Shown in pieces: positions 55,641 to 64,000 of a DNA stretch of 64,000 bases (its first letter is position 1; each line of letters begins with the position of its first letter). The stretch is taken from NCBI GenBank assembly GCA_964006375.1, contig OZ023269.1:66481029-66545028 (forward strand), written 5' to 3'. A program made the translations under genes and the position numbers. This DNA comes from Tillus elongatus. Lineage: Eukaryota > Arthropoda > Insecta > Coleoptera > Cleridae. The notes beneath the pieces were generated by a model that made no database searches, was not told the origin of the DNA, and was given only the letters and a program-made list of their open reading frames with translations.

Positions 55641-56239
55641 CGAGGGCTATTATGGCCAGCCTGGACTTCTCCAGCGTTTTGCCAGTACTATGAAAAAGCG
55701 ATAATTCTCACCGCCTAGCCAACATTGGTTAGGTACTGCGGAATACCGTAATTACTATTTGCATTTTGCAAACGCCAATAAGGTAAGGGTAAAGCGCCTT
55801 TTCGTCGTTGCCGTTACTGAACCAGCACAGACGGCATTATCCCGGCAGACGGCCGATGGTTGCGTGTTTGCTGGGTACCCGCCATCCGATTGTTTGTTGA
55901 GGTTATGTTCGTACACATGCTGATTACCAGCCATCTGATTGTTTGTTAAGGTTATGTTCGTATACATGTGTCGTATGACATATAAGCATGCTGATTACCC
56001 GCCATCCGATTGTTTGTTAAGGTTATGTTCGCACACATGCTGATTCCCCCGCAATCTGATTGTTTGTTGAGGTTATGTTCGCACACATGCTGATTCCCCC
56101 CGCAATCTGATTGTTTGTTGAGTTTATGTTTGTATTTGTTATGTCGTCAACCTGCCATCTGAATGCTTGTATTGTTGTTGCTAGGTAATTTCGGTTTTGG
56201 CGGGAAATTTGAATTTTATCGAAAATTAGCGTCTTTTAT

Positions 56240-56333
56240 GTTCATAGTTTAGCTCGCCTCAGAAGGGAACATTCTATTGTAAATTGGTAAAGTGGGGAGA
56301 ATATTCCCTTATAAGGCGAGTTAGGTTATGAAC
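56240..56333. other. 94-bp imperfect hairpin
   Basis: GTTCATA...CTCGCCT...AAGGGAACATTC pairs with GAATATTCCCTT...AGGCGAG...TATGAAC, leaving a loop of about 25 bases. It could be a very short MITE or a hairpin RNA; the sequence cannot separate these. Confidence 0.6.
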
Positions 56334-57089
56334 ACAATCATTCGGTATAGCCATACATACATATATGATAGAGATATATAGGTAATTTGAAATATGATTT
56401 TGAAAGAAAAGATTCGCCTGAAATTAGATTTGAACCCACGAACCTCGAATCGACCATATACAGCTTTATCACATACACATCATCGCTATACCAGTTATGC
56501 TACACAGACTCACAAGATAAAGTTTGTTCGAGGATGTATATATAAAACAAAACCAGCTGTTGTTTACATATGATAATTTAAACGTGTTTATCAGGCTGGT
56601 GTGTGTGTGGGCGTTATCTCTATTACATTCCAATTTTAACATAAGAGGAACTTTAATTTTAAAAACATTGGTAAATATATCTATAGTAAAATAGATTTAA
56701 ACACGTTCCAATACATATGTAATATCAAATTCTAAAAACAAAACGTTTAAGTAAACTATTAAATCAATAACAAAACGTATTTACATATGCTAATTAAACC
56801 TGTTTCCGGAGTAGGAATAAAACTGATATGAGTTTTTACGTAGGTGTGTTTGTTTTAACGTAAATATGAATTTATATTATAGATAGGGAGTGATCAAAAA
56901 CACAAGTAACAAAACTCGATTTAAAACATCAAACTAACTTTGATATACGAGGATTGTTTGATATGTATTGTTTGAATGCAAACAGACTGGTAAATGATAT
57001 AAGAGTATACTTACATACAGCAAGAGACGTCATCCTTGTTTCACAGCTTAACACCTACTAAACAGGTGTGTATGAATTTGGTCTTTTGG
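56334..57089. other. Non-coding, with tRNA-like piece
   Basis: AT-rich sequence with no gene apart from the tRNA-like segment at 56411-56512. Confidence 0.5.
56411..56512 (-). repeat. tRNA-like sequence (SINE head or tRNA pseudogene)
   Basis: On the minus strand, TAGCATAACTGGTATAGC fits an A box (TRGCNNANNNGG), and GTGGGTTCAAATC about 45 bases later fits a B box (GGTTCRANNC). The acceptor ends are a poor match, the intervening arms are not convincingly foldable by eye, and no CCA is needed or seen. A Pol III-promoted SINE head is the best reading. Confidence 0.5.
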
Positions 57090-59100
57090 TTGAGCTTGTA
57101 CACTGTGTTGTTTGAAAAGATATAACACACAAGACAGATTGATGTCTTTGCTTAGACAGACAGATGCGTGTGTAATAACAGATAGACAGACAGACAGACA
57201 GCTGTTTAACAACAGCTAGAGTGAGTAACACTGGTAAAACACAGCAAAACAGTCATATTCGTTGGTCCAAGTGTCTCCTGTGTTCAGGAAACATACAGAC
57301 AGACAGACAATTGATTACCAGCGAGTATCATATAGAACCTTGTTTGAGCTTGTACACGTTGTTTGAAAGGATATAACACACACATGTCACGACAGCTCGA
57401 TGTCTTTGCTTAGACTGACAGACAGATGTATGTAATAACAGACAGACAGACAGACAGACAGACAGCTGTTTAACAACAGTTAGAGCGAGTAACACAGGTA
57501 AAACGTAGCAAAATAGCCATGTTCTTTGGTTCAAGTGTCTCCTGTGTTGAGGAAACAGACAGACAGACAGACAATTGATTGACAACAAGTATCATATAGA
57601 ACCTTGTTAGAGCTTGTACACGTTGTTTGAAAGGATATAACACACACATGTCATGACAGCTTGATGTCTTTGCTTAGACCGACATATGCATGTATGTAAT
57701 AACAGGCAGACAGACAAACAGCTGTTTAACAGCAGTTAGAGCGAGTAACACTGGTAAAACGTAGCAAAACAGTCATGTTCTTTGGTTCAAGTGTCTCCTG
57801 TGTTAAGGAAACAGACAGACAGACAGCTGTTTAACAACAGCTAGAGTGAGTAACACTGGTAAAACACAGCAAAACAGTCATGTTCTTTGGTTCAAGTGTC
57901 TCCTGTGTTAAGGAAACAGACAGACAGACAGACAATTGATTGACAACAAGTATCATATGGAACCTTGTTGGAGCTTGTACACGTTGTTTGAAAGGATATA
58001 ACACACAGGACAGCTTGATGTCTTTGCTTAGAGTGACAGAGCTGTGTAATAACAGACAGACAGACAGACAGCTGTTTAACAACAGTTAGAGCGAGTAACA
58101 CTGGTAAAACGTAGCAAAACAGTCATGTTCTTTGGTTCAAGTGTATCCTGTGTTAAGGAAACAGACAGACAGACAGACAATTGATTGCCAACAAGTATCA
58201 TATAGAACCTTGTTGGAGCTTGTACACGTTGTTTGAAAGGATATAACACACAGGACAGCTTGACGTCTTTGCTTAGAGTGACAGAACTGTGTAATAACAG
58301 ACAGACAGACAGACAGACAGCTGTTTAACAACAGTTAGAGCGAGAGCTGAACAGTAAAACACAGGTAAAACGTATCAAATAGCCATGTTCTTTGGTCCAA
58401 GTGTCTCCTGTGTTGAGGAAACAGACAGACAAACAAACAACTGATTGCCAACAAGTATCATATAGAACCTTGTTGGAGCTTGTACACGTTGTTTGAAAGG
58501 ATATAACACACAGGACAGCTTGATGTCTTTGCTTAGACTGACAGATGCATGTGTAATAACACACAGACAGACAGACAATTGATTGATAACAAGTATCATA
58601 TAGAACCTTGTTTGAGCTTGTACACGTTGTTGAAAGGATATAACATACGTAGGGCATGACAGCTCGATGTCTTTGCTTAGACTGACAGATTTGTGTAATA
58701 ACAGACAGGCAGACAGACAGCTATTTAACAACAGTTAGAGTGAGAGCTGAACAGTAAACACTGCTAAAACGTAGCAAATAGCCAGGTTCTTTGGTTCAAG
58801 TGTCTCTGTGTTGAGGAAACAGACAGACAGACAATTGATTGCCAACAAGTATCATAGATAATCTTGTTTGAGCTTGTACAGCTGTTTAACAAACAAACGT
58901 AAGAGAGGGGGCCTACAAAGGATAATCAACGTTTTACAGTTGTTAACCTTGATCCTGTTTGAGCTTGTCTGTGTATCTGTTTAATATACGTAAGAGAGGC
59001 ACGCTTAGGGTAAACAACGTGTCAGTTGATGGCCTTGGTGAATGTTATCTTGTGTTATATCTGTTGAATCATTCCATTATACGTGTTTGAGCTTGTCTAG
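57090..59100. repeat. Satellite array, about 250 bp unit
   Basis: GAGCTTGTACACGTTGTTTG recurs at about 57096, 57347, 57610, 57973, 58217, 58474, 58614 and 58870, so the unit is about 250 bp with some partial or enlarged copies. Each unit has one or two (CAGA)n runs, ATGTCTTTGCTTAGA, GTTTAACAACAGTTAGAG and TTCAAGTGTCTCCTGTG. Antisense frames rich in SVCLSVCL come from the GACA runs and are not genes. Confidence 0.9.
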
Positions 59101-59293
59101 AATACAGACATAACCGAAAGGATGACATCATCACATTATTTGTGTTTGTAGAAAAGGCCCCTGCTCACACCTTAAATCGTTCCTATTTCTCATAAGATTC
59201 CATGTATTTTAGCCTAATATATAGCTTTTGACACGTTTTCCCATAAGAAACAACGTATTTGCAGACACACAAACACGCATACTAGTTCGTGGG

Positions 59294-59300
59294 TATAAAT
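59294..59300 (+). promoter_or_regulatory. Candidate TATA box for the LWYG gene, copy B
   Basis: TATAAAT lies 39 bp before the ATG at 59339, a normal core-promoter distance. Confidence 0.45.
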
Positions 59301-59338
59301 GAGTGGGCAAGTTCGGTTATATTATTAGTTGCTGAACC

Positions 59339-59706
59339 ATGCCGTTTAACAGTTTCTTATGGTATGGACACAAAAATAGATTGATTGAAGAAGACTGTGA
59401 ATTTGAATAAAAACAGTTGGTGTTAAAGATACAAGAAGAAGCCTTTATCGACGAACGCGATTCTGAAGGGGAAAATATGAAGGCGGACATATAGTCGAGT
59501 TGTGTGACATATATTTAAGTGGGTTCTGCTCTACACAATTTTTTGCTTTGGCACTCATTCGATACCATCCAGGAGCTCCGTTAAGTGAACCGTTTTTCAA
59601 GTATTTACCCGAAGAAGCAAAAAATCAATACAAAAGTTATTATGATACTGCTGAGGTTACACTCGAAACAACTAACATTGAAATTGAACCGCCACCAGTC
59701 AGCTAA
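59339..59706 (+). pseudogene. LWYG-motif protein, copy B
   Basis: ATG at 59339: MPFNSFLWYGHKNRLIEED, TAA at 59408-59410, then QLVLKIQEEAFIDERDSEGE, a frameshift near 59485, and VELCDIYLSGFCSTQFFALA, PGAPLSEPFFKYLPEEAKNQ, ending PPPVS at 59706. The core (LxLKIQExAxIDERDSEGE, VELCDxYLxGxCSTQFF) is shared with copy A. Acidic, no membrane segment, no family recognised. The original protein may have continued into the next frame (59781-60095). Confidence 0.7.
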
Positions 59707-59713
59707 AGGAAGA

Positions 59714-59743
59714 TTTAGGGTATCGGAATACCGATACCCTAAA
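59714..59743. other. Perfect 13-bp hairpin between genes
   Basis: TTTAGGGTATCGG, loop AATA, CCGATACCCTAAA. It lies just after the stop of the LWYG frame and before the next ORF. It could be a small insertion that caused the frame change, or an RNA structure. Confidence 0.8.
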
Positions 59744-59780
59744 TATTGCAACCGAAGGAGCACACTTAGAGTCGTCTCCG

Positions 59781-60095
59781 ATGAGAGAAGACTTTAATAA
59801 AGAATTTGAGTTTTCAAGCTGTGATGACATCCACAAGTTTGCAGACCACCTAAACGATATATTAAAACACAGTTCTAATTTAAATGATGATGCTGAACGT
59901 ACTAAATCCATTAATTTTCTAACACGAAAACTTCACCGTACAGACGCCACCGACATGTTATATACAATTTGTAGTGAATATTTCGACAGTCTTCCAACCA
60001 ATGCTGATTGGGATAGATATGAGAACAAAGATTGTGTTGCTGTAGACAAGTTTGTTAAAGTCTGGCAGAAATATCTGGATGATCATGCATTGTAG
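59781..60095 (+). CDS. Uncharacterised Polinton ORF downstream of LWYG
   Basis: 104 codons from ATG 59781; the frame is open further upstream to about 59705, so the ATG is provisional. Words: FEFSSCDDIHKFADHLNDIL, RTKSINFLTRKLHRTDATDM, TNADWDRYENKDC. Acidic and helical, no known domain. It overlaps the start of the middle ORF. Copy A lost this region by deletion. It may be the C-terminal part of the LWYG protein separated by a frameshift. Confidence 0.5.
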   Translation: MREDFNKEFEFSSCDDIHKFADHLNDILKHSSNLNDDAERTKSINFLTRKLHRTDATDMLYTICSEYFDSLPTNADWDRYENKDCVAVDKFVKVWQKYLDDHAL

Positions 60096-61023
60096 CACGA
60101 AATATGCTAAAGTATTTAGTGATCGCAATAGATTTGTAAAATTTACCAGGAAACCAATCAGAACCATTCAACCAAGGTTTGTGGTGGGGGAACAACAAAA
60201 CCTACTTAACATGGTCAGCAAGCTTCAGTCTAAACTTAAAAGAGTTTGTGTAAACATGTCTTGCGATTGTATTAACATGAATATGTCTGCGTCGGAGAGT
60301 GATAACAACGACGATTATGCCGTTGATGAAAACGATGGCCCCGATTTCACAGAACACCGAACGCGACGAGCCTTATTTAACAAGTATCAAGCTGACGACA
60401 GGCTGTTGATGGAAACCACTTTTAGTGTTCGACGATCCTTGAAATTGATTACCGGCATCAGTGCAAGAAACGACTTTACAAATGTTGTGAAATTTGTCAA
60501 TCCGTTATCGTTGGATGAAGAAAACCAATATTTGGCCTTGGAAGAGTGGGATTTTTACGATTTCCTAGACAACATACGTGAGCTGTGTAGGAAATATCTT
60601 AAAGGTGAAGACGAGCCAAATAGCTTTATAGTGCATCATCTTAATTACTGCCGAATAACCTATTCAAACGTGCTAAGTGAAAAAGCCTTGTATATCGATA
60701 ACGGTTTCACATCTATGCATCTATTCTTAAACGAAGAGTGTGTAGAACAGCTGCTGAGACTTGAGGTGTTGGTTAAAGCAAGACTCAACTATCTGAAAGA
60801 ATCACAATTTACATGGACTTACACGTGTTTTATGGAAAACATAGTGCAAATATTAAACGATCTGGGTAAGTGGGACGCCAATGTACCACAAACCATTCAA
60901 ACTATAGAAACGTTACTCAACACTGTAACACCATCATTTAAATATTACATGTTGGAGTGTTTGCACTACGCTCAAGAACAAGTATTGACAGACATCCACA
61001 ACATTCGCCATGGTTCTTTTTAA
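60079..61023 (+). CDS. Middle ORF of the convergent block (uncharacterised, intact)
   Basis: About 315 codons; the first in-frame ATG after the upstream stop is near 60079, and MSCDCIN (60256) is another possible start. The N-terminal part is basic (FTRKPIRTIQPRFVVGE), then comes an acidic patch (SESDNNDDYAVDENDGPD) and a long helical domain with SLKLITGISARNDFTNVVKF, QYLALEEWDFYDFLDNIREL, VHHLNYCRITYSNVL, YLKESQFTWTYTCFMENIV and FKYYMLECLHYAQEQVL. Conserved with copy A along its length. No family recognised. It ends 14 bases inside the next gene. Structural or replication role unknown. Confidence 0.75.
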   Translation: MIMHCSTKYAKVFSDRNRFVKFTRKPIRTIQPRFVVGEQQNLLNMVSKLQSKLKRVCVNMSCDCINMNMSASESDNNDDYAVDENDGPDFTEHRTRRALFNKYQADDRLLMETTFSVRRSLKLITGISARNDFTNVVKFVNPLSLDEENQYLALEEWDFYDFLDNIRELCRKYLKGEDEPNSFIVHHLNYCRITYSNVLSEKALYIDNGFTSMHLFLNEECVEQLLRLEVLVKARLNYLKESQFTWTYTCFMENIVQILNDLGKWDANVPQTIQTIETLLNTVTPSFKYYMLECLHYAQEQVLTDIHNIRHGSF

Positions 61024-61444
61024 AGCAAGTTTCATCGTCCTATCAGCACTGTGTCAGAATGTTTTGTATATTCATAAGCCACCCAATGTAACAGAAGTAC
61101 GAATTTGTTTCGACACCGATGACTGCATGATATGGTCAGCTCTTACAACAACATATCTACACAACGACGACCTAGCCCCACTTGCAACATACAACATGTC
61201 AGCCAAAAGTATGTCATCTGATGTGATACGTTACAAAGTTATGTTTCTGTTTGATAATGGTAGTCGGGGCGAGACACCTGATTGGACCACTCTTGTGTTG
61301 ACTGACGCCCAGCTGTTCACTTCAAAGTATATTTTTGCGTTTATAGCCACTGGCTTTCTCACATGTCTTACCATATTCATGTTGATGTATTTTTGTTTCA
61401 AATATAGCACTTATCTGCACATGTATCGCAAACGTGTTTGCTAA
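61010..61444 (+). CDS. Single-pass membrane protein, copy B (uncharacterised, intact)
   Basis: 144 codons, ATG at 61010 overlapping the end of the middle ORF. Hydrophobic start (FIVLSALCQNVLYIHK), RICFDTDDCMIWSALTTTYL, RYKVMFLFDNGSRGETPDWT, then a transmembrane helix at about residues 108-130 (IFAFIATGFLTCLTIFMLMY) and a short basic tail ending MYRKRVC. Copy A ends soon after the helix. Intact in both copies, unlike most neighbours. Likely virion-associated; inferred only. Confidence 0.78.
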   Translation: MVLFKASFIVLSALCQNVLYIHKPPNVTEVRICFDTDDCMIWSALTTTYLHNDDLAPLATYNMSAKSMSSDVIRYKVMFLFDNGSRGETPDWTTLVLTDAQLFTSKYIFAFIATGFLTCLTIFMLMYFCFKYSTYLHMYRKRVC

Positions 61445-61539
61445 TACAAATATATAAAATAAACACTTGTGTTTTATTTACTAGTTTTAAGGTTTGTTAA
61501 GGGGGTACTAGAAAAACATATATATAATTTACAACTTTT

Positions 61540-62031
61540 TTATTTCGGTAACAAGTTTACAACATACGAAAATAATAGCATACAATTATTGATGCTGCAT
61601 ATACAGCTTCTAGTGTATCCTGGTGAGTGATGCATACACTTAGGAATGTCTGGCACCAACGTAGGACAATCAACGTTTGTTTCTAAATTGATCACGTCCA
61701 CACGGTAGCCACAAGTGAGGAGCATCTGTGTCAGAAATCTCTGTTTATTCTCGCCTTTCACATAGATTCTGTCCACCTGTTGTTCAACGATGTGTTTCAT
61801 CAGGATATTTGGTAATTCTTCTAAATAAACAGCACCATAATTATAGTCGATACAATGGTGACGGGTCTGCAGAAACTTGACTTGTTTGATTACATCAGCA
61901 GATAGAAAACGCATTGGTTGTGGCGGCTTAAACACATAATGTACAGTTTGATACCCCTTATAAATTACCAGTTCTTTAGGTGTGAAGTCGGGGAGACAGA
62001 AACCCCGAGTGTCGACAACGACGAACCTCAT
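61540..62031 (-). CDS. Nuclease-like Polinton protein, copy B (intact)
   Basis: 163 codons; the start is placed at ATG 62031 (MRFVVVDTRGFCLPDFTPKE) because a TATA-type element precedes it. Words: KGYQTVHYVFKPPQPMRFLS, FLQTRHHCIDYNYGAVYLEE, DRIYVKGENKQRFLTQML, CGYRVDVINLET, and a Cys/His-rich end KCMHHS...CICSINNC. Related insect proteins share the VxDxxGF start, FKPP, HHG/HC and VKG words. The acidic first strand and spacing suggest an RNase H-like or DEDD nuclease; this is not proven. Confidence 0.78.
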   Translation of the reverse strand: MRFVVVDTRGFCLPDFTPKELVIYKGYQTVHYVFKPPQPMRFLSADVIKQVKFLQTRHHCIDYNYGAVYLEELPNILMKHIVEQQVDRIYVKGENKQRFLTQMLLTCGYRVDVINLETNVDCPTLVPDIPKCMHHSPGYTRSCICSINNCMLLFSYVVNLLPK

Positions 62032-62066
62032 CTTGACACTGCCCAACCACTATACTTCCACATCGG

Positions 62067-62076
62067 CTTATATATA
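62067..62076 (-). promoter_or_regulatory. Candidate TATA box for the nuclease-like gene
   Basis: TATATATAAG on the minus strand, about 36-45 bp before the ATG at 62031. Confidence 0.5.
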
Positions 62077-62115
62077 CCTCTAGGGTGAGCGGTGGGGGAA
62101 CGTTGTATGCCATAC

Positions 62116-62736
62116 TCAGATGATATAACGAACAACGTTAGAGAGTGGTGAGTATTCGATGATGCAATCATGTATAATTATGCAGAAACATTTAGTGTTA
62201 TTGGGAAAGTTCTGGTTGCTTTCCATTTCCAATTTGATATCGACAGTGGATGGTTTGATGGAATCCGTATACTTTGAACAATCAAACACAAACATGGGAT
62301 ATTTTTCGAAAGCTTTGTAACCCAACGTAGGCTGTGGTTCTCTACCGAGATATGCTCGTTGAAATTCAATCATGTTTTTATATGCTTCCAGATAATTTGC
62401 TTGCCCAAAGTTCAGATTCATACCCTCGGTCGGAATTTGTTTTGAATTCAGGTGCAGTCTTATATCTCGAACGTCCACATGATCAAATTGGTTAATATCT
62501 TTTCCTGGGTTGTGGTGGCGATCCGTTTGAAAGATGACGATAACAAAGCGAGGTAGTTCGGTGTTTGATGAGGTCTTCACAGACCACAAGTCCTTGGTTG
62601 AATTACTTACATTCGGTAATTCGTACATCTCCCATTTTCTAAACGGTATAAGAATCTTTTTATCTTGAGCGATCGATTGCAACAGCTGCTGTTGTATCAC
62701 ATCGCTGGGGTGTATGTGTTTGACCTGCAAAGCCAT
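62116..62736 (-). pseudogene. Capsid protein, C-terminal jelly roll only (copy B)
   Basis: The frame is open from about 62763; its first ATG (62736, MALQVKHIHPSDVIQQQLLQ) corresponds to an internal Met of copy A. It continues RKWEMYELPNVSN, RFVIVIFQTDRHHNPGKDI, EGMNLNFGQANYLEAYKN, FEKYPMFVFDCSKYTDSIKP and CFCIIIHDCIIEYSPLSNVV to 62116. This is the second half of the insect DJR-like capsid family, here with no stop. The N-terminal jelly roll is missing upstream. Whether the half is expressed is unknown. Confidence 0.82.
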
Positions 62737-62763
62737 ATCGCTCCTTTGACAGAAAAGTGACAC

Positions 62764-63115
62764 ATGTCAAAAATGAATATTTTTCAGGAGAGCTATTTTA
62801 ATATTTCTGAATTAAAGGAAGATAAGGTTGGCACAGTAAACTATGTGCAAATTAAACTACTAGGTTAATGTATATGCATTACAATGTATATTTCTAGACC
62901 ATTTCAATATTTTTAAGGTTGGAAGACTATGACCCTAATAAATGGACAATTTCAACCCTTATTTCCAGTTATGACACTTTTCCATATAAATAAACAAACA
63001 CTTACTCCTTTATGTCGGTACTAGAAAGTATACAAAATGTCGTTAGTCTTACATATTTATTAGAAAAGAACAAATTTTAATACAAAAATACGAGCTATAG
63101 TACAACACAAAACAG
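62764..63115. other. Non-coding junction
   Basis: AT-rich sequence between copy B and the next gene. No Polinton TIR or AGTAGG-type end found. Confidence 0.5.
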
Positions 63116-64000
63116 TTATAAGTTCTCATAAAATGCAGCATGGCAATCAGGAATATGCTTTTTCTTTAACAGTTCCAAAAGGCCCTTCTTCTTATTCACC
63201 GGAATCTGTATTTTACTTTTGTACAAAGGCTGTAATGTTGAATTAGCCCTTTTATTTACTGTTGCTCTAGGTTTTTTAATGGTCAGTACACAAAAATCAT
63301 TTTGTGCGTAGGATGTCTTATAAAAAATTTTAAATGGATCTTCTTTTTCAATTTTTATTATTTTAAAATCCATTAACTTATCTTTAGTATTACTTCTCAT
63401 GTCTAAAATTCCAATATTCTCATTTAATGATTTTAGATCAACAAAATCCGTAAATGACATTTGCTTTACAGAATACGGTGAGCCAGTTTTTTTGGCGCAT
63501 TTGATTACTTCCACATATTGTGCTGGAATAAAAATTGGGCCTCCTTTTAATGAACGTTTTATTTGACGCTCGATTATGGAATGAGCAGAATCTCCTTCGT
63601 TCTGTGTATGTCCCATTATCAAAAATTTGTGGGTAATGGATTTTATGTTTGCAAATTTCTTTAAAGCATACACATATATCGTTACTATGAAGCGATTTTT
63701 TTGTTGACCGACGCAATTGTCGGAATACAGCACAATTTCAATTTCACCATTAGGATTTGCTCTTGATATTTTTTCTATATAATCAAGGAGACAAGATCCG
63801 ATTTCATTGGCCCCTCTCTGGCCTTGCGTTTCGTCCCATAAATAACAGTAACATAGATCATCGAAACCTTTTTTTTTCATTTCATATACCGTGAAGTTGA
63901 GAACATTGAGTTTTGACTTATAGTAAAATGATGACGTGTCTCCGTTAGGGCACGGCATTACCGCCTGGAGATCAAAACAAGCTAGGATGTAATTTTCAGA
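63116..64000 (-). CDS. DUF7869-type protein, partial (runs off window)
   Basis: The open frame on the minus strand continues past 64000; the Met at 63958 is internal (CFDLQAVMPCP reads through). Words: VYEMKKKGFDDLCYCYLWDE, RGANEIGSCLLDYIEK, LYSDNCVGQQKNRF, KFLIMGHTQNEGDSAHSIIE, MSFTDFVDLKSL. These match the family annotated in many insects as DUF7869, transposase-like with probable RNase H-fold acidic residues (YSDN, HTQNEGDSxH, E). Stop TAA near 63116. No frameshift in the visible 295 codons. Host-domesticated or transposon copy cannot be decided here. Confidence 0.72.
   Translation of the reverse strand, partial: SENYILACFDLQAVMPCPNGDTSSFYYKSKLNVLNFTVYEMKKKGFDDLCYCYLWDETQGQRGANEIGSCLLDYIEKISRANPNGEIEIVLYSDNCVGQQKNRFIVTIYVYALKKFANIKSITHKFLIMGHTQNEGDSAHSIIERQIKRSLKGGPIFIPAQYVEVIKCAKKTGSPYSVKQMSFTDFVDLKSLNENIGILDMRSNTKDKLMDFKIIKIEKEDPFKIFYKTSYAQNDFCVLTIKKPRATVNKRANSTLQPLYKSKIQIPVNKKKGLLELLKKKHIPDCHAAFYENL

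Larger units (their letters stand above)
59339..62763. mobile_element. Second Polinton-lineage fragment (copy B)
   Basis: Five genes in the same relative order and orientation as the right half of the 9384-51883 element, but inverted: LWYG, downstream ORF, middle ORF and TM protein on plus; nuclease-like and capsid C-terminal half on minus. No TIR or target duplication was found on either side and the capsid gene is cut at 62736, so it is a partial copy or excision remnant. Amino-acid divergence from copy A is large, so it is not a recent duplication. Confidence 0.88.

Noticed and set aside
56411..56512. A functional tRNA gene
   Set aside because: A and B boxes are present but acceptor and anticodon stems do not pair convincingly by eye.
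57328..58731. Antisense SVCLSVCL-rich frames
   Set aside because: Produced by GACA repeats in the satellite; the frames recur with the unit and lack any domain.
57090..59100. CRISPR-like array impression from regularly spaced repeats
   Set aside because: Units are about 250 bp with internal (CAGA)n runs, no short-repeat/unique-spacer pattern, and the DNA is eukaryotic.
62737..62763. Start of the half-capsid frame upstream of 62736
   Set aside because: The upstream codons begin with GTG and lie past the loss of homology; the first ATG at 62736 is preferred.

Overview
The window reads as AT-rich, repeat-dense nuclear DNA of an insect. The order cannot be fixed from sequence alone. The evidence is insect-type transposons throughout (copia with an internal tRNA-Met type primer site, BEL/Pao, non-LTR elements, mariner- and hAT-like MITEs), eukaryotic introns, long (AT)n tracts and no bacterial gene organisation. 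No ordinary host gene was recognised with confidence.

The dominant object is one Maverick/Polinton-type (adintovirus-like) DNA virus-transposon occupying 9384-51883. Its ends are inverted repeats of about 560-640 bp that begin 5'-AG, and both ends are flanked by the same 6-bp target duplication AGTGTC (9378-9383 and 51884-51889). Read in order it carries: left TIR; an unknown small gene (12058-12574); the zinc-finger plus N-terminal part of a protein-primed DNA polymerase B gene with introns (13040-25279, broken); a retroviral-type integrase (31407-32545, minus); a double-jelly-roll capsid gene (32503-39790, broken in three); a small nuclease-like gene (39824-40319); a second copy of the zinc-finger/PolB N-terminal module (40364-40870, minus); and a convergent block of three uncharacterised genes (TM protein, middle ORF, LWYG-motif protein; 40965-51193, minus); right TIR. 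By eye, removing younger insertions leaves about 11 kb, a plausible Polinton size. The catalytic part of PolB and any packaging ATPase were not seen.

The Polinton was used as a landing pad. J1, a jockey-like LINE (about 14880-24980), lies in PolB and itself holds an (AC)(AT)-bearing repeat (15393-15888), a 578-bp insertion with a 12-bp TSD (16792-17369), a copia element (17851-22419, with a hAT-like MITE in its left LTR) and a CCCA-terminal transposon (22666-24389). Further insertions are a CACTA-like element with TNP2-type transposase and a DUF4806-type gene (25280 to about 30900), another CCCA-terminal element in the capsid gene (33363-35914), a near-complete second J element in the capsid gene (36388-39566) and an 8.6-kb BEL/Pao element with an env-like gene in the middle ORF (42209-50784).

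Left flank (1-9383): a satellite end, a CR1/jockey-group LINE on the minus strand with ORF1 and ORF2 (1581 to about 6500), and a palindromic mariner-like MITE (6718-7483). Right flank (51884-64000): a 5' LINE fragment, short tandem arrays with another CCCA-terminal element inserted (53731-55875), a tRNA-like sequence, a satellite of about 250 bp (57090-59100), a second independent piece of the same Polinton lineage (59339-62763; TM protein, middle ORF and nuclease-like gene intact) and the 3' part of a DUF7869-type gene running off the right edge.

The most promising material is the conserved capsid/nuclease-like/TM/middle-ORF/LWYG block, seen twice, and the family of 2-bp-TSD transposons whose ends share CCCA-type inverted repeats while their subterminal repeats differ between copies.
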